Source: Tahibacter aquaticus (GTDB taxonomy: Bacteria > Pseudomonadota > Gammaproteobacteria > Xanthomonadales > Rhodanobacteraceae). From it: a stretch of 64,000 nucleotides of DNA. The notes under the pieces are model-generated. The model was given only the letters and a program-made list of their open reading frames with translations, was not told where the DNA came from and searched no databases. The DNA lies in contig NZ_SNZH01000007.1 of assembly GCF_004363655.1 (NCBI RefSeq), forward strand, positions 248,001 through 312,000, written 5' to 3'. The position numbers and the translations under genes were made by a program. Shown piece by piece: positions 41,603 to 50,571 of the stretch; within the stretch, counting starts at the first letter, position 1; each line of letters starts with the position of its first letter.

Positions 41603-42217
41603 TCAGGGCGGCGGCGTGCCGCGCGGCTTGCGTTCGGCCCGCACGATGGCGATGGAGCGGGCCATTTCCCGGCTGGCGATTTCGCGTGAGCGCTGCAGCG
41701 CAATGGCGTACAGGCGGTGCAGTTCGTCCGGGTCGGTCTGGCGCGAACGGCCGCTGGCGGCGCGCCAGAGCAGCAGTGGGTTGGCGAAGGACCACAGGGT
41801 TGCGGTCAGTACCAGCAGCGCGGTGTAGGCCAGGCCGTCGTTATGCCAGTCGCTGCTCGGCGGTGGCGGCTGCAGCCAGAACACAACCGTAAGCGCGATG
41901 AATTGCAGCAAAGCCAGCACGGCGATGGCCTGGCCCAGCTCGCACAGATGATCGGGCGTTGCCGACAGGGCGCGCAGCAGCCAGGCGGCAGCGGCGCCGA
42001 CTGCCAGGGTAGCCAGCAGCGGCAGCAGGCCGAGTATCCAGGTGTAGACACCGACCGGTCCTTGGCTGAACCAGCCGCTGAAACCGTCGGCCAGGCTGAA
42101 ATACTGTGCCGCCTGGCTGAAGGTGCTGACCAGGCGCCGGCTGTCCAGGGCAATGAGCAGGGTCTGCGCGGTCACGATGGCGCTCAGCACGGCGTTCTGG
42201 ACGATACGGGCTCGCAC
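41603..42217 (-). CDS. Integral membrane protein of unknown function
   Basis: A 204-residue protein with four predicted membrane segments (about 8-24, 60-82, 92-114, 128-150) and a basic cytoplasmic C-terminus rich in arginine (SREIASREMARSIAIVRAERK). It starts at GTG 42217; no ATG is available near the expected N-terminus. It lies 46 bases upstream of the dehydrogenase gene. I do not recognise the family. A 206-base gap without features separates it from the SDR gene. Confidence 0.65.
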   Translation of the reverse strand: MRARIVQNAVLSAIVTAQTLLIALDSRRLVSTFSQAAQYFSLADGFSGWFSQGPVGVYTWILGLLPLLATLAVGAAAAWLLRALSATPDHLCELGQAIAVLALLQFIALTVVFWLQPPPPSSDWHNDGLAYTALLVLTATLWSFANPLLLWRAASGRSRQTDPDELHRLYAIALQRSREIASREMARSIAIVRAERKPRGTPPP

Positions 42218-42423
42218 GCTGCAGCACCTCGCTGATCAGCTGGCTTGCGCGCGCGCCTGCAACGGCAGCGCGCACTGACAGTGTGCCTTGCCGGGTGCTC
42301 AGCGGTTGTTATGAATGTTGCTGCTGCATCGATTCGATGTTGCGTACGCAGGCGATTGGCTACCAGGGTGGCGTGCGCATCCGGCCCGTGTGGCGATGCA
42401 GCGCCGAGGCGCTGCCGTGCCGC

Positions 42424-43212
42424 TCAGATCGACTGCATGCGTCCGCCATCGACAGCGAGGCTGACGCCGTTGATATAGGCCGCCGCGGGCGAGGCAAGAA
42501 AAGCGATTGCCGCGGCGATCTCTGCTGCATCGGCAAAGCGTCCGGCCGGTACGCTGGCCAGCATGGCGGCTTCGATCTCGGCGACGCTCTTGCCGCTGGC
42601 GGCGACGCGGTCGCGCACGATCTGCTCCAGCCGCTGCGTGCGCGTATAGCCGGGCAATACGTTGTTGACCGTGATGCCGAGTGGGCCAAGCTCGCCGGCC
42701 AGGGTCTTGGCCCAGCTGGCCACGGCACCGCGGATGGTGTTGGAGACGCCGAGATTCCTGATCGGTTCTTTCACAGAGGTGGAGATCACATTGATCACGC
42801 GGCCGAAGCCCGCCTCGCGCATGCCCGGCAGCACGCTTTGCAGCAGGGCGTGATTGGCCAGCAAGTGATGCGAGAACGCGGCGACAAATTCGTCGGCCTT
42901 GGCTGCCTGGGCCGGGCCGCCCGGCGGGCCGCCGGTGTTGTTCACCAGGATCTGCACCGGTGCGGCATAAGCGGAACTTTCCACTTTGCGGCGGAGCGTT
43001 TCCGCATCGGCCATGTCCACGGCGATGAAAGCATGGCTTTGCGCCGCATGCACGCGCGGCAGTTCGTCGACCACCGTGGCCAGCGTCTGCGCATTGCGCG
43101 CCAGCACGGTGACGTTGGCGCCGAGCAGGGCCAGCTCCTGCGCCGCGGCGCGGCCTATGCCTTGCGAGGCGCCGCAGACCAGGGCGTGGCGTCCGTTCAG
43201 ATCCAGCTGCAT
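42424..43212 (-). CDS. Short-chain dehydrogenase/reductase family protein with altered active site
   Basis: A 262-residue Rossmann protein. The cofactor motif GASQGIG (14-20) and NNTGG (91-95) are normal for SDRs, and the active-site serine position is NVISTS (S144). However, the usual YxxxK is replaced by SNTIR (S157, R161) in RNLGVSNTIRGAVASWAK, so the classical proton-relay tyrosine and lysine are absent. It may bind NAD(P)H yet act with a different mechanism or as a non-redox enzyme. Its distance from the semialdehyde dehydrogenase allows a link to the catabolic cluster, unproven. The ATG at 43212 is 22 bases after the preceding gene. Confidence 0.85.
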   Translation of the reverse strand: MQLDLNGRHALVCGASQGIGRAAAQELALLGANVTVLARNAQTLATVVDELPRVHAAQSHAFIAVDMADAETLRRKVESSAYAAPVQILVNNTGGPPGGPAQAAKADEFVAAFSHHLLANHALLQSVLPGMREAGFGRVINVISTSVKEPIRNLGVSNTIRGAVASWAKTLAGELGPLGITVNNVLPGYTRTQRLEQIVRDRVAASGKSVAEIEAAMLASVPAGRFADAAEIAAAIAFLASPAAAYINGVSLAVDGGRMQSI

Positions 43213-43234
43213 GCGCTTCTCCGGTTGCGGTGTT

Positions 43235-43579
43235 TCAGCCCAGGCCGCGGGCGATCTTGTGCACCATGCGCGGCAGCAGTTCTTCGTCGCTATCGCCGCG
43301 CGGCACGTCCATGCTGTCGAGGTCGAAGCCCATGACCGCGGCGTCGTCCTCGTCCAGGCCGTCGAACTCGCGGAATTCGGCATCGAGCAGGGCCATGCGT
43401 GCCGCGTTTTCGTCGTCGTAGCGCAGGTATTCGCCAGTGGCGCCGAACACTTCGGCGATGCCGCTGTCGAGCACGTCCAGGCGTGACCAGATCAAGGTGT
43501 CGCCAAAACCGGCGCACCACCAGTAGGTCAGCGCGCGCGGCGATTCTTCGCCGCCGTCGATGTCGTTGTGTTCGTTCAT
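43235..43579 (-). CDS. Small acidic hypothetical protein
   Basis: A 114-residue soluble protein rich in Asp and Glu (about a quarter of residues), for example AEVFGATGEYLRYDDENAARM and DGLDEDDAAVMGFDLDSMD. No known motif. Its start overlaps the stop of the small membrane protein gene by four bases (ATGA-type junction), and the SDR gene follows, so all belong to an asnS-led transcript. Function unknown. Confidence 0.7.
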   Translation of the reverse strand: MNEHNDIDGGEESPRALTYWWCAGFGDTLIWSRLDVLDSGIAEVFGATGEYLRYDDENAARMALLDAEFREFDGLDEDDAAVMGFDLDSMDVPRGDSDEELLPRMVHKIARGLG

Positions 43580-43881
43580 TTCACCACTCCGCTGACACGC
43601 AGCAACAGCAACAGCGCCGCGGCGCTGCCGCCCAGGGCGATGGACCAGGCCGCCACGCTGCCGGGCAGGGCCAGGAAGCGCAGGTTCTGGTCCGGCGAAA
43701 CGCGCCAGGCGCAGCGCAGGAACCAGCCGAAGGCCATGGGCGAAAACGGCGTCGCGCCCATCAGCGGCCGGTCCTGCGGATGGCGGTCGCGCAATTGCGT
43801 CGCCACCAGTGGCCAGCTCATCACATAGGCGGTCAAGCCGAAGATGGCCAGGCCCAGGGCCAGCAGGATCAGAAACAGCAT
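43576..43881 (-). CDS. Small membrane protein
   Basis: A 101-residue protein with two membrane segments (about 2-25, LFLILLALGLAIFGLTAYVMSW, and 75-97), joined by a cytoplasmic or periplasmic loop containing MGATPFSPMAFGWFLRCAWR. No family is recognised. It begins two bases after the asnS stop and overlaps the next gene by four bases. It is probably co-translated with asnS. Confidence 0.7.
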   Translation of the reverse strand: MLFLILLALGLAIFGLTAYVMSWPLVATQLRDRHPQDRPLMGATPFSPMAFGWFLRCAWRVSPDQNLRFLALPGSVAAWSIALGGSAAALLLLLRVSGVVK

Positions 43882-43883
43882 GC

Positions 43884-45284
43884 TCAGAACTCCGCGTGGC
43901 CCGGAACGCGCGGGTAGGGAATCGCGTCGCGGATATTGGCCAGGCCGCAGGTATAGACCACCAGGCGCTCGAAGCCCAGGCCGAAGCCCGCATGCGGCAC
44001 CGTCCCGTAGCGGCGCAGGTCGCGGTACCACTGGTAGTGCACCGGATCGATGTTCATCTTGGCCATGCGCGCATCGAGCAGGTCCAGCCGCTCCTCGCGC
44101 TGCGAGCCGCCGACGATTTCGCCGATGCCCGGTGCCAGGATATCCATCGCCGCGACAGTCTTGCCATCGTCGTTCAGGCGCATGTAGAAGGCCTTGATCT
44201 GTTCCGGGTAGTTCATCACCACGGCCGGGCGGCCGACATGCTGCTCGACCAGGAAGCGTTCGTGTTCGGTCTGCAGGTCCATGCCCCATTCGACCGGGAA
44301 TTCGAACTTCTTGCCGGAGTTCTGCAGGATCTTCACCGCTTCACTGTAGTCGATGCGCGCAAACGGCTCATTGACAAAATTTTCCAGACGGGAAATTGCG
44401 GTCTTTTCCACGCGTTCGGCGAAGAAGGCCATATCGTCGGCGCGTTCGTTCAGCACGGCGCGGAACACGTATTTCAGCAGCGCCTCGGCCAGGTCGGCAT
44501 CGGCGGCGAGGTCGGCGAAGGCGATTTCCGGTTCGATCATCCAGAACTCGGCCAGGTGGCGCGAAGTCTGCGAGTTTTCGGCGCGGAAGGTGGGGCCGAA
44601 GGTGTAGACCTTGCTCAGGGCGAGGCAGTAGGCCTCGACATTGAGCTGGCCGGACACGGTGAGGAATGCATCCTTGCCGAAGAAATCCTTGGAATGGTCG
44701 ACCGCGCCCTTGTCGGTGCGCGGCAGGTTGGCCAGATCCAGCGTGGACACGCGGAACATCTGTCCGGCGCCTTCGGCATCGCTGGTGGTGATGATCGGGG
44801 TGTTGATCCAGTAGTAGCCGTTCTCGTGGAAGAAGCGGTGTACTGCCTGGGCCAGGCAATGGCGTACGCGGGTAATGGCGCCGAATATGTTGGTGCGCGG
44901 ACGCAGATGGGCGACTTCGCGCAGGAACTCCATCGAATGCGGCTTGGGCTGGATCGGATAGGTTTCCGGATCGTCGACGAAACCGGTGACTTCGATCGAG
45001 CTGGCCTGGATTTCGAAACTCTGTCCCTTGCCTTGCGATTCGACCACGCTACCGCGGGCGATGACGCCACAGCCGGCGCTGAGCCTGAGTACGTCGCTGT
45101 CGTAATTGGCCAGGCTGGTCGGGGCGACGATCTGGATCGGATCGAAGCAGGAGCCATCGCTGAGATTGACGAAGGAAAGTCCTGCCTTGGAATCGCGCCG
45201 GGTGCGCACCCAGCCCTGTACGGTGACTTCGCTGCCGACGGGATAGGTGCCGGCCAGGACGGCCTTGATACTGACTGCGGCCAT
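43884..45284 (-). CDS. asnS: Asparaginyl-tRNA synthetase
   Basis: A 466-residue class IIb synthetase, the same length as the E. coli enzyme. An N-terminal OB anticodon-binding domain (about 15-110, [18 protein letters not shown]) is followed by the catalytic core with motif 2 [19 protein letters not shown] and motif 3 [12 protein letters not shown]. It charges tRNA-Asn with asparagine. The ATG at 45284 is divergent from the IscA-type gene across 178 bases that should contain both promoters. Three small genes follow closely on the same strand. Confidence 0.98.
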   Translation of the reverse strand: MAAVSIKAVLAGTYPVGSEVTVQGWVRTRRDSKAGLSFVNLSDGSCFDPIQIVAPTSLANYDSDVLRLSAGCGVIARGSVVESQGKGQSFEIQASSIEVTGFVDDPETYPIQPKPHSMEFLREVAHLRPRTNIFGAITRVRHCLAQAVHRFFHENGYYWINTPIITTSDAEGAGQMFRVSTLDLANLPRTDKGAVDHSKDFFGKDAFLTVSGQLNVEAYCLALSKVYTFGPTFRAENSQTSRHLAEFWMIEPEIAFADLAADADLAEALLKYVFRAVLNERADDMAFFAERVEKTAISRLENFVNEPFARIDYSEAVKILQNSGKKFEFPVEWGMDLQTEHERFLVEQHVGRPAVVMNYPEQIKAFYMRLNDDGKTVAAMDILAPGIGEIVGGSQREERLDLLDARMAKMNIDPVHYQWYRDLRRYGTVPHAGFGLGFERLVVYTCGLANIRDAIPYPRVPGHAEF

Positions 45285-45462
45285 GAAACTCTGCTCCACT
45301 GCTCTTGGCGTCTTGCGCGCCGGAAAGCCGGCAATGATAGCGGAACTCGCCTGGGCCGGTGCCCGGCCTTGTTTCTCCAGCCAGCGCCCCCACAACGGAC
45401 CTGCCCGCCTCATGCCTGGCTGCCAGTTGGTGGCTCAGGCGGCAAACCCTAGAATGCGCCGC

Positions 45463-45789
45463 ATGACCATTTCCCTGACAACTGCAGCGCGCGAGCGCAT
45501 GCAAGATTTCCTCGCCCGAAACGAATCGGCCAAGGCCGTGCGTTTCGGCGTCAAGCGTACCGGTTGTTCCGGCTACAGCTACGTGGTCGACCTGACCGAC
45601 CGCATTGCCGAGGATGACCATTGGGTCGAGGAAGCCGGCGTCAGGCTTGTCGTCGATGCCAAGAGCCTGGCCCTGCTCGACGGTACCTCGATCGATTTCC
45701 AGAAGAAGGGGCTGAACGCCGAATTCGTGTTCGACAACCCGAACATGACCGGCGAGTGCGGCTGCGGCGAGAGCTTTACCGTCGGCTGA
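45463..45789 (+). CDS. A-type iron-sulfur carrier (IscA/SufA-like)
   Basis: A 108-residue HesB/IscA-fold protein with the three cysteines of the family: C35 in RTGCSGY and C99/C101 in GECGCGES. It should bind or transfer [2Fe-2S] or [4Fe-4S] clusters. The genome context is not an isc or suf operon; it stands alone between asnS and a convergent membrane protein. IscA, SufA and ErpA cannot be separated securely from the sequence alone. ATG at 45454, nine bases upstream and in frame, is an alternative start. Confidence 0.9.
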   Translation: MTISLTTAARERMQDFLARNESAKAVRFGVKRTGCSGYSYVVDLTDRIAEDDHWVEEAGVRLVVDAKSLALLDGTSIDFQKKGLNAEFVFDNPNMTGECGCGESFTVG

Positions 45790-45855
45790 GATGCTTTGAC
45801 CGGCGCGTAGCGAGCAAGCTCGGCAGGGTTTCCGAGCGATGTTCATCGCAGCCAC

Positions 45856-45882
45856 GGCAGGCTTGCTCCGCGCAAGCCTGCC
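45856..45882. repeat. Perfect 11-base hairpin between convergent genes
   Basis: GGCAGGCTTGC and GCAAGCCTGCC pair perfectly around the 5-base loop TCCGC. It lies between the ends of the IscA-like gene and the convergent membrane protein gene and lacks a T-run on either strand, so it is either a bidirectional terminator of unusual type or an extragenic palindrome. Confidence 0.6.
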
Positions 45883-45894
45883 CTCACAGCGAAC

Positions 45895-47175
45895 TCAGCC
45901 TGGCGCGGGTTTGCGCCCGGCGCTGACGCTGTCGATCAGCTTCAGCAGATTGTCGATTTCCGGCACCAGTTCGTGGTTGGGATAGGCTGTGCGGATCTGC
46001 GTGAGCAGGGCCTTGGCCTCCGCATCCTTGCCCATGCGCTCGCTCAGCAGCTGCGCCGCCATGAGATACATCTGCGGAATGTCCGAACTGCGCGGATGGC
46101 GTTTGTGGAAGCCGTTGACTAGGCGCAAGGCGACCTGGGCATGGCCGAGCAGCGCGGCGCGCCGCGCCAGGCGCACGTTGGATTCCGCATCGGTCGGAAT
46201 AAAGGCCGGTTCCAGTTCGGACAGTTCGCGATACAGCTCCACCGCGGCCTTTTCCTTGTCCTGCGCCAGCAGTATCGGCAGGTACTCCTTGCCGTGGCGC
46301 AGCATCTCGGCCGAATCGCCCTTGAGCTTGAGCAGCTTGCGGTATTGCTGGTGCACTTTTTCCGTGCCGCCGCGTTCGCGCAGGTGCGCGCGCAAGGCCT
46401 CGGTGGCCATGTCGGTCTCGCCGTCGCGTACCATTTCGGCGCTTTCGTCGAGGATGAACTGGTCCGGATCGTCGCTGGCCCTGGCCAGTTTCAGCGGCTT
46501 GTCCGGCGTATAGCCGAGTTCTTCGTGGTACTGCCAGATCAGATAGCCCATGAGGTGGAAGGTCGCGATCAGGGCGTAGCCGGAAATGAAGTGGAACACC
46601 GGCAAGCCGATGACCAGGGGCAGGATGTTCGACAGCCAGGCCTGGGCATTGCCGGCGCTGATGAAAATCACCAGCATCAGGCCGAACGCGACGAAGTACG
46701 GCCAGCCCAGGCGCGCCATGATCTGCAGCCAGGTCGGCGGGCTCAGCGCATGGCCGAGGTTTTCGTCGATGGCCAGCGACATCACGGCGCCGGGGTAGCC
46801 GAACATCATCACCACGCACAAGGCCAGGCCCAGCCAGCCCAGCCCCATTACGCCGAATACGATGAGCAGCACGAAGCCCATCACGATGAAGATCACCTGC
46901 AGCCAGATGCCCATCCAGCCGATGGACTGGTCGACTTCCATCATGCCTTCGGGCGGTTCCATGCGGCCATTGGCGGTGGCGCGCAGCACTTCGAAAGCAA
47001 ATTTGTACAGGCCTATGGTCAGCGCGATGTTGATGACCCAGCCGATCAGCGGCAGCAGGCTCAGCAGCCGCAGCAAGGCCAAGCCGGCAATCACCATCAG
47101 GGCTGCGCTCTGCGCCGGATACAGCGTGATTTCGCGCAGCCGCTGCCAGAACGGCACTATGGCCTGGTCGTTCAT
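45895..47175 (-). CDS. Membrane protein with C-terminal TPR domain
   Basis: A 426-residue protein. The first half has about five to six membrane helices (starting with LYPAQSAALMVIAGLALLRLL and including LQVIFIVMGFVLLIVFGVM), resembling DUF4013-type domains. The second half (about 240-426) is soluble and helical with TPR-like repeats (RKLLKLKGDSAEMLRHGKEY, AVELYRELSELEPAFIPTD, RLARRAALLGHAQVALRLV). It may anchor a peptide- or protein-binding module at the inner membrane. It follows the HerA-like ATPase gene by 32 bases. Function unknown. Confidence 0.75.
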   Translation of the reverse strand: MNDQAIVPFWQRLREITLYPAQSAALMVIAGLALLRLLSLLPLIGWVINIALTIGLYKFAFEVLRATANGRMEPPEGMMEVDQSIGWMGIWLQVIFIVMGFVLLIVFGVMGLGWLGLALCVVMMFGYPGAVMSLAIDENLGHALSPPTWLQIMARLGWPYFVAFGLMLVIFISAGNAQAWLSNILPLVIGLPVFHFISGYALIATFHLMGYLIWQYHEELGYTPDKPLKLARASDDPDQFILDESAEMVRDGETDMATEALRAHLRERGGTEKVHQQYRKLLKLKGDSAEMLRHGKEYLPILLAQDKEKAAVELYRELSELEPAFIPTDAESNVRLARRAALLGHAQVALRLVNGFHKRHPRSSDIPQMYLMAAQLLSERMGKDAEAKALLTQIRTAYPNHELVPEIDNLLKLIDSVSAGRKPAPG

Positions 47176-47207
47176 GTTCGATGTTCCTTATCGCGCAATG
47201 GCGGCGT

Positions 47208-48713
47208 TCAGCGGCGGCTGCCGCCCATGATGGAGCCGAGTACGCCGCGCAGGATCTGCCGGCCCAGCTGGTTACCGACCGAGCGCATGGCCGACTTGGC
47301 GGTGGCCTCGATCACGCCCTGGCGGCGCTTGGTGCCGAACAGCGCACCTTTGAGCATATCGCCCCAGCCGTCGCCTTCGGGCTCGGCGCCGGCCTTCTTC
47401 TTCGCGGCGGGCTCGGCCTGCGCGGTTTCCTCCGCGGCGTGGGCGTTGCGCGCGGCAATCATTTCGTAGGCGGACTCGCGGTCGACCGTGGTGTCGTATT
47501 TGCCGCCTACGGGCGAGCGGGCGCGGATGGCCTGGCGCTCCGCATCGGTGATCGCGCCGATGCGGCACCCCGGCGGCACCACCAGGATGCGCTCGACCGG
47601 CAGCGGCACGCCGCCGTCCTGCAGCGTTGTGGCGAGGGCTTCGCCGACGCCGAGCTGGGTGATGATGTCGGCGACATTCTTGTTTTTTGGATTGGGAGGA
47701 AAAGTTTCCGCCGCCGCCCGCACTGCCTTCTGGTCGCGTGGCGTGAACGCGCGCAAGGCGTGCTGCACGCGGTTGCCCATCTGGCCGAGGATGGTCTGCG
47801 GCACGTCGTCGGGGTTCTGCGAGCAGAAATACACGCCGACGCCCTTGGAGCGGATCAGGCGTACGACCTGTTCCACCCGCTGCAGCAGGGCCGGCGGTGC
47901 GTCGTCGAACAGCAGGTGGGCTTCGTCGAAGAAGAACACCAGCTTGGGCTGGTCCAGGTCGCCCACTTCGGGCAGGCGCTCGAACAGTTCCGACAGCATC
48001 CACAGCAGGAAGGTGGAATACAGCTTGGGCTTGAGGATCAGCTTGTCGGCAGCCAGGACGTTGATGATCCCGCGGCCATTCATGTCCTGGCGCAGGAAGT
48101 CGTCCAGCGCCAGCGCGGGTTCGCCGAAGAAGCGGTCGCCGCCGGCCTGGTCCAGCGACAGCAGGGAACGCTGTACCGCCGCGATCGACGCGCCGGAGAC
48201 GAGGCCGTAGCGTTGCGAGATGCTCTTGGCGTTTTCCGCGCAGAAGGTGAGCAGGGCGCGCAGGTCTTTCAGGTCGAGGAGCAGCATGCCTTCGTCGTCG
48301 GCCAGCTTGAACGCGATTTCCAGCACGCCTTCCTGCGTGTCGTTGAGTTCGAGCAGGCGGCCCAGCAGGTTGGGGCCCATCTCCGAAATGGTGGTGCGTA
48401 CCGGATGGCCGAGTTCGCCGAAGATGTCCCAGAATACGACCGGGTTGGCGGCGGCTTTCCAGTCCACTTTCATTTCGGTCACGCGTGCATCGACCTTGGC
48501 ATTGCCGCCGCCGGTCTGGCACAGGCCGGCCAGGTCGCCCTTGACGTCGGCCAGGAACACCGGCACGCCCAGTTGCGAGAAGCCTTCCGCCAGCCGCATC
48601 AGGGTGACGGATTTGCCGGTGCCGGTGGCGCCGGCGACAAGGCCGTGACGGTTGGCATATTTGGAGCGAAGCAGGACGTCGATGTCGCTCTTGCCCAAGA
48701 GAATGTCGGCCAC
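47208..48713 (-). CDS. YjgR/HerA-like DUF853 ATPase
   Basis: A 501-residue P-loop ATPase of the HerA/FtsK-related DUF853 family. Walker A is GATGTGKS (28-35), Walker B lies in KLVFFFDEAHLL, and the C-terminal part has the usual low-complexity linker (AEETAQAEPAAKKKAGAEP) and a glycine-rich tail. Related YjgR proteins have unknown roles and are proposed to translocate DNA or protein. The GTG start at 48713 has an AGGGAGAG ribosome-binding site. The open frame continues far upstream, but that is antisense to the next gene and is not coding. Confidence 0.92.
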   Translation of the reverse strand: MADILLGKSDIDVLLRSKYANRHGLVAGATGTGKSVTLMRLAEGFSQLGVPVFLADVKGDLAGLCQTGGGNAKVDARVTEMKVDWKAAANPVVFWDIFGELGHPVRTTISEMGPNLLGRLLELNDTQEGVLEIAFKLADDEGMLLLDLKDLRALLTFCAENAKSISQRYGLVSGASIAAVQRSLLSLDQAGGDRFFGEPALALDDFLRQDMNGRGIINVLAADKLILKPKLYSTFLLWMLSELFERLPEVGDLDQPKLVFFFDEAHLLFDDAPPALLQRVEQVVRLIRSKGVGVYFCSQNPDDVPQTILGQMGNRVQHALRAFTPRDQKAVRAAAETFPPNPKNKNVADIITQLGVGEALATTLQDGGVPLPVERILVVPPGCRIGAITDAERQAIRARSPVGGKYDTTVDRESAYEMIAARNAHAAEETAQAEPAAKKKAGAEPEGDGWGDMLKGALFGTKRRQGVIEATAKSAMRSVGNQLGRQILRGVLGSIMGGSRR

Positions 48714-48872
48714 GGGCTCTCCCTGATCGTGCGAAGGTGATGTGAAGGATGGTGTATCCGGCGCGATTGTAGCCAGGGAAATCCGTTGCCAGCGAATCGC
48801 ACTGCGGTTGTAACACCGCGAAACGCTGTGTAACGTGCCGGCCGTTCGTCGCTCTGCCGGAAAAAACCGCCT

Positions 48873-50390
48873 ATGTATCGCCTTCGTTTCGTACCGGCCC
48901 TGGCCGCCTCGCTGTTGCTGGCTGCCTGCGCCGGCACTCCTGCCAAGTCGGACAAGGCGGCGAAAGCGCCCACCGCCGTGGACGAAGCCGAAATCGGCAC
49001 GCTGTATGCGCGCCTGGGCGAAGCGGTGCAGCGCTATGAGGGCAGCGCCGATCTCGCTGCCAGCGGAGAGCGCGAGCGTGCTGCGCGGGAAGGCAATGCC
49101 GCGCTGGACGACCTGCGCGCCGCTGCGCTGCGCTGCAAGCAACTGCCCGGTTGCGAGGAAGAACGCTTTCTGTCGGCCTTCGATGGCCTGTTGCGGCGCG
49201 ATGCGCCGGCAACAGCGGCGGCTGGTGGCGAAAAGGACGCCGCGCCCGGCGAAGACGGCGTGCCCGAAGCGGCGGGCGAAGGTTCGCCGGTGGTTGCCGA
49301 TCTGCCCGAGACGGCGCGCGCGATCACCTTGCTCAAGGGCCGTCCGCTGGCCGAGATGATTGCCGTCAACGAGCCGGTCAAGGCGGCGCTGGAGGAATGG
49401 CTGACCCAGTACCGGCCGAACCTGATCCAGGCCTATGTGAACTACCAGTACATGCGCCAGCTGATGTGGCCGGAATACGAGAAGGCCGGCTTGCCCGAGG
49501 CGCTGCTGTTCGGTTTTATCGCCAAGGAATCTGGCGGCAAGGTGCATGCAGTGTCGCGTTCGGGTGCAAGTGGGCCGCTGCAGTTCATGTACGCCACCGG
49601 CCTGCGTTTCGGCCTGAGCACCGAGAACGGCTTCGACCAGCGCTTCGATCCGGCCTTGTCGGCGCGTGCCAACGCGGCCTATCTGAACGAGCAGCTTCGA
49701 ATCTTCAACAATGATCTTGAGCTGGTGCTGGCCGCTTACAACGGTGGCGAAGGGCGGGTAGGCCGGCTGGCCGGCGGTGGCCGTGCGCGCTTCTACGATT
49801 CCTCGGTATATACGGCCCTGGCACCGGAGACGCGCGAATACGTGCCCATGGTGCTGGCAGCGGCCTGGCTGTTCATGCATCCGGAGCGCTACAACCTGAA
49901 TTTCCCGCGCATCGAGACCAAGCTCGGCAGTGTGGTATTGCCGCGCAGCATGTCGCTGTCGGAGCTGTCGATCTGTTTTGGCCAGGAAGGCGGCAGCCGT
50001 GAAGGTTGGTTCCGCACCCTGCGCAATCTCAATCCCGCCTATGACCATCAGGCTTCGCTGCCGCCGGGAACACGGCTGGACGTACCGGCAGTGCTCGAAG
50101 CGGCTTTCCCGCGTACCTGCGCCCAAGGCCAGTGGCAGGCGTTGGCGGCCGAACTGCACCGCGCGAGCATGCCGCTGGTGTCCACGCCCAGCCCGGCGCT
50201 GGCCGCGCGCAATCGCGCGGCTGCCGGCCGCAGCAGCTATACGGTGCGCAAGGGCGACACACTGGCTGCGATCGCTCGCAAGCACCGTTGTGCCGAAGTA
50301 CGCGAAATCGCCAGTCTCAACCGGTTGCGCGCGCCCGGCTATGCGATCAAGCCGGGACAGACCTTGCAGATTCCGGGTTGTTCGCGCTGA
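48873..50390 (+). CDS. Membrane-bound lytic transglycosylase (MltD-like) with LysM domain
   Basis: A 505-residue lipoprotein: the signal peptide ends in the lipobox LLAAC (C19). After a charged helical stretch and an alanine-rich linker, an SLT domain (about 185-330) carries the catalytic glutamate E219 in FIAKESGGKVHAVSRSGASG, GPLQFMY, and AAYNGGEGRV. One C-terminal LysM motif (about 451-500, YTVRKGDTLAAIARKH) binds peptidoglycan. It would cleave glycan strands to 1,6-anhydro-muropeptides in the periplasm. Compared with E. coli MltD it has one LysM in place of two and a longer N-terminal region. It is divergent from the ATPase gene. Confidence 0.93.
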   Translation: MYRLRFVPALAASLLLAACAGTPAKSDKAAKAPTAVDEAEIGTLYARLGEAVQRYEGSADLAASGERERAAREGNAALDDLRAAALRCKQLPGCEEERFLSAFDGLLRRDAPATAAAGGEKDAAPGEDGVPEAAGEGSPVVADLPETARAITLLKGRPLAEMIAVNEPVKAALEEWLTQYRPNLIQAYVNYQYMRQLMWPEYEKAGLPEALLFGFIAKESGGKVHAVSRSGASGPLQFMYATGLRFGLSTENGFDQRFDPALSARANAAYLNEQLRIFNNDLELVLAAYNGGEGRVGRLAGGGRARFYDSSVYTALAPETREYVPMVLAAAWLFMHPERYNLNFPRIETKLGSVVLPRSMSLSELSICFGQEGGSREGWFRTLRNLNPAYDHQASLPPGTRLDVPAVLEAAFPRTCAQGQWQALAAELHRASMPLVSTPSPALAARNRAAAGRSSYTVRKGDTLAAIARKHRCAEVREIASLNRLRAPGYAIKPGQTLQIPGCSR

Positions 50391-50474
50391 GCTGGATTGT
50401 TGTGCGTTATGCGAAATTCTCCTGCGCGCAGCGCCTCTTGGAACAACTTCGTAGAACGTTACAAAGCTGGTTGC

Positions 50475-50514
50475 TGACAAGGATTGTCAGTTTGTGACGG
50501 GTTCGGCTAATCTC
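50475..50514 (+). promoter_or_regulatory. Predicted sigma-70 promoter overlapping a perfect inverted repeat
   Basis: CTGACAA-GGA-TTGTCAG (50475-50491) is a perfect 7-base inverted repeat whose right half contains the -35-like TTGTCA (50485-50490). A -10-like TAATCT follows at 50509-50514 with 18-base spacing. The arrangement is that of a repressor site covering a -35 box, feeding the gene that starts at 50572. Prediction only. Confidence 0.5.
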
Positions 50515-50571
50515 CACCGGCTGTCGGACTACCATTGCCGGCGATCGTTGAACAATTGAGGGGATAAGCGT

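Noticed and set aside
43884-45284. Aspartyl-tRNA synthetase as an alternative call for asnS
   Set aside because: Length of 466 residues, absence of the bacterial AspRS GAD insertion, and the AsnRS-type motif 2 favour asparaginyl-tRNA synthetase.
48714-50480. Large N-terminal extension of the HerA-like ATPase frame across the transglycosylase gene
   Set aside because: It is antisense to a well-supported lipoprotein gene; the GTG at 48713 has a good ribosome-binding site and the family's normal N-terminus.
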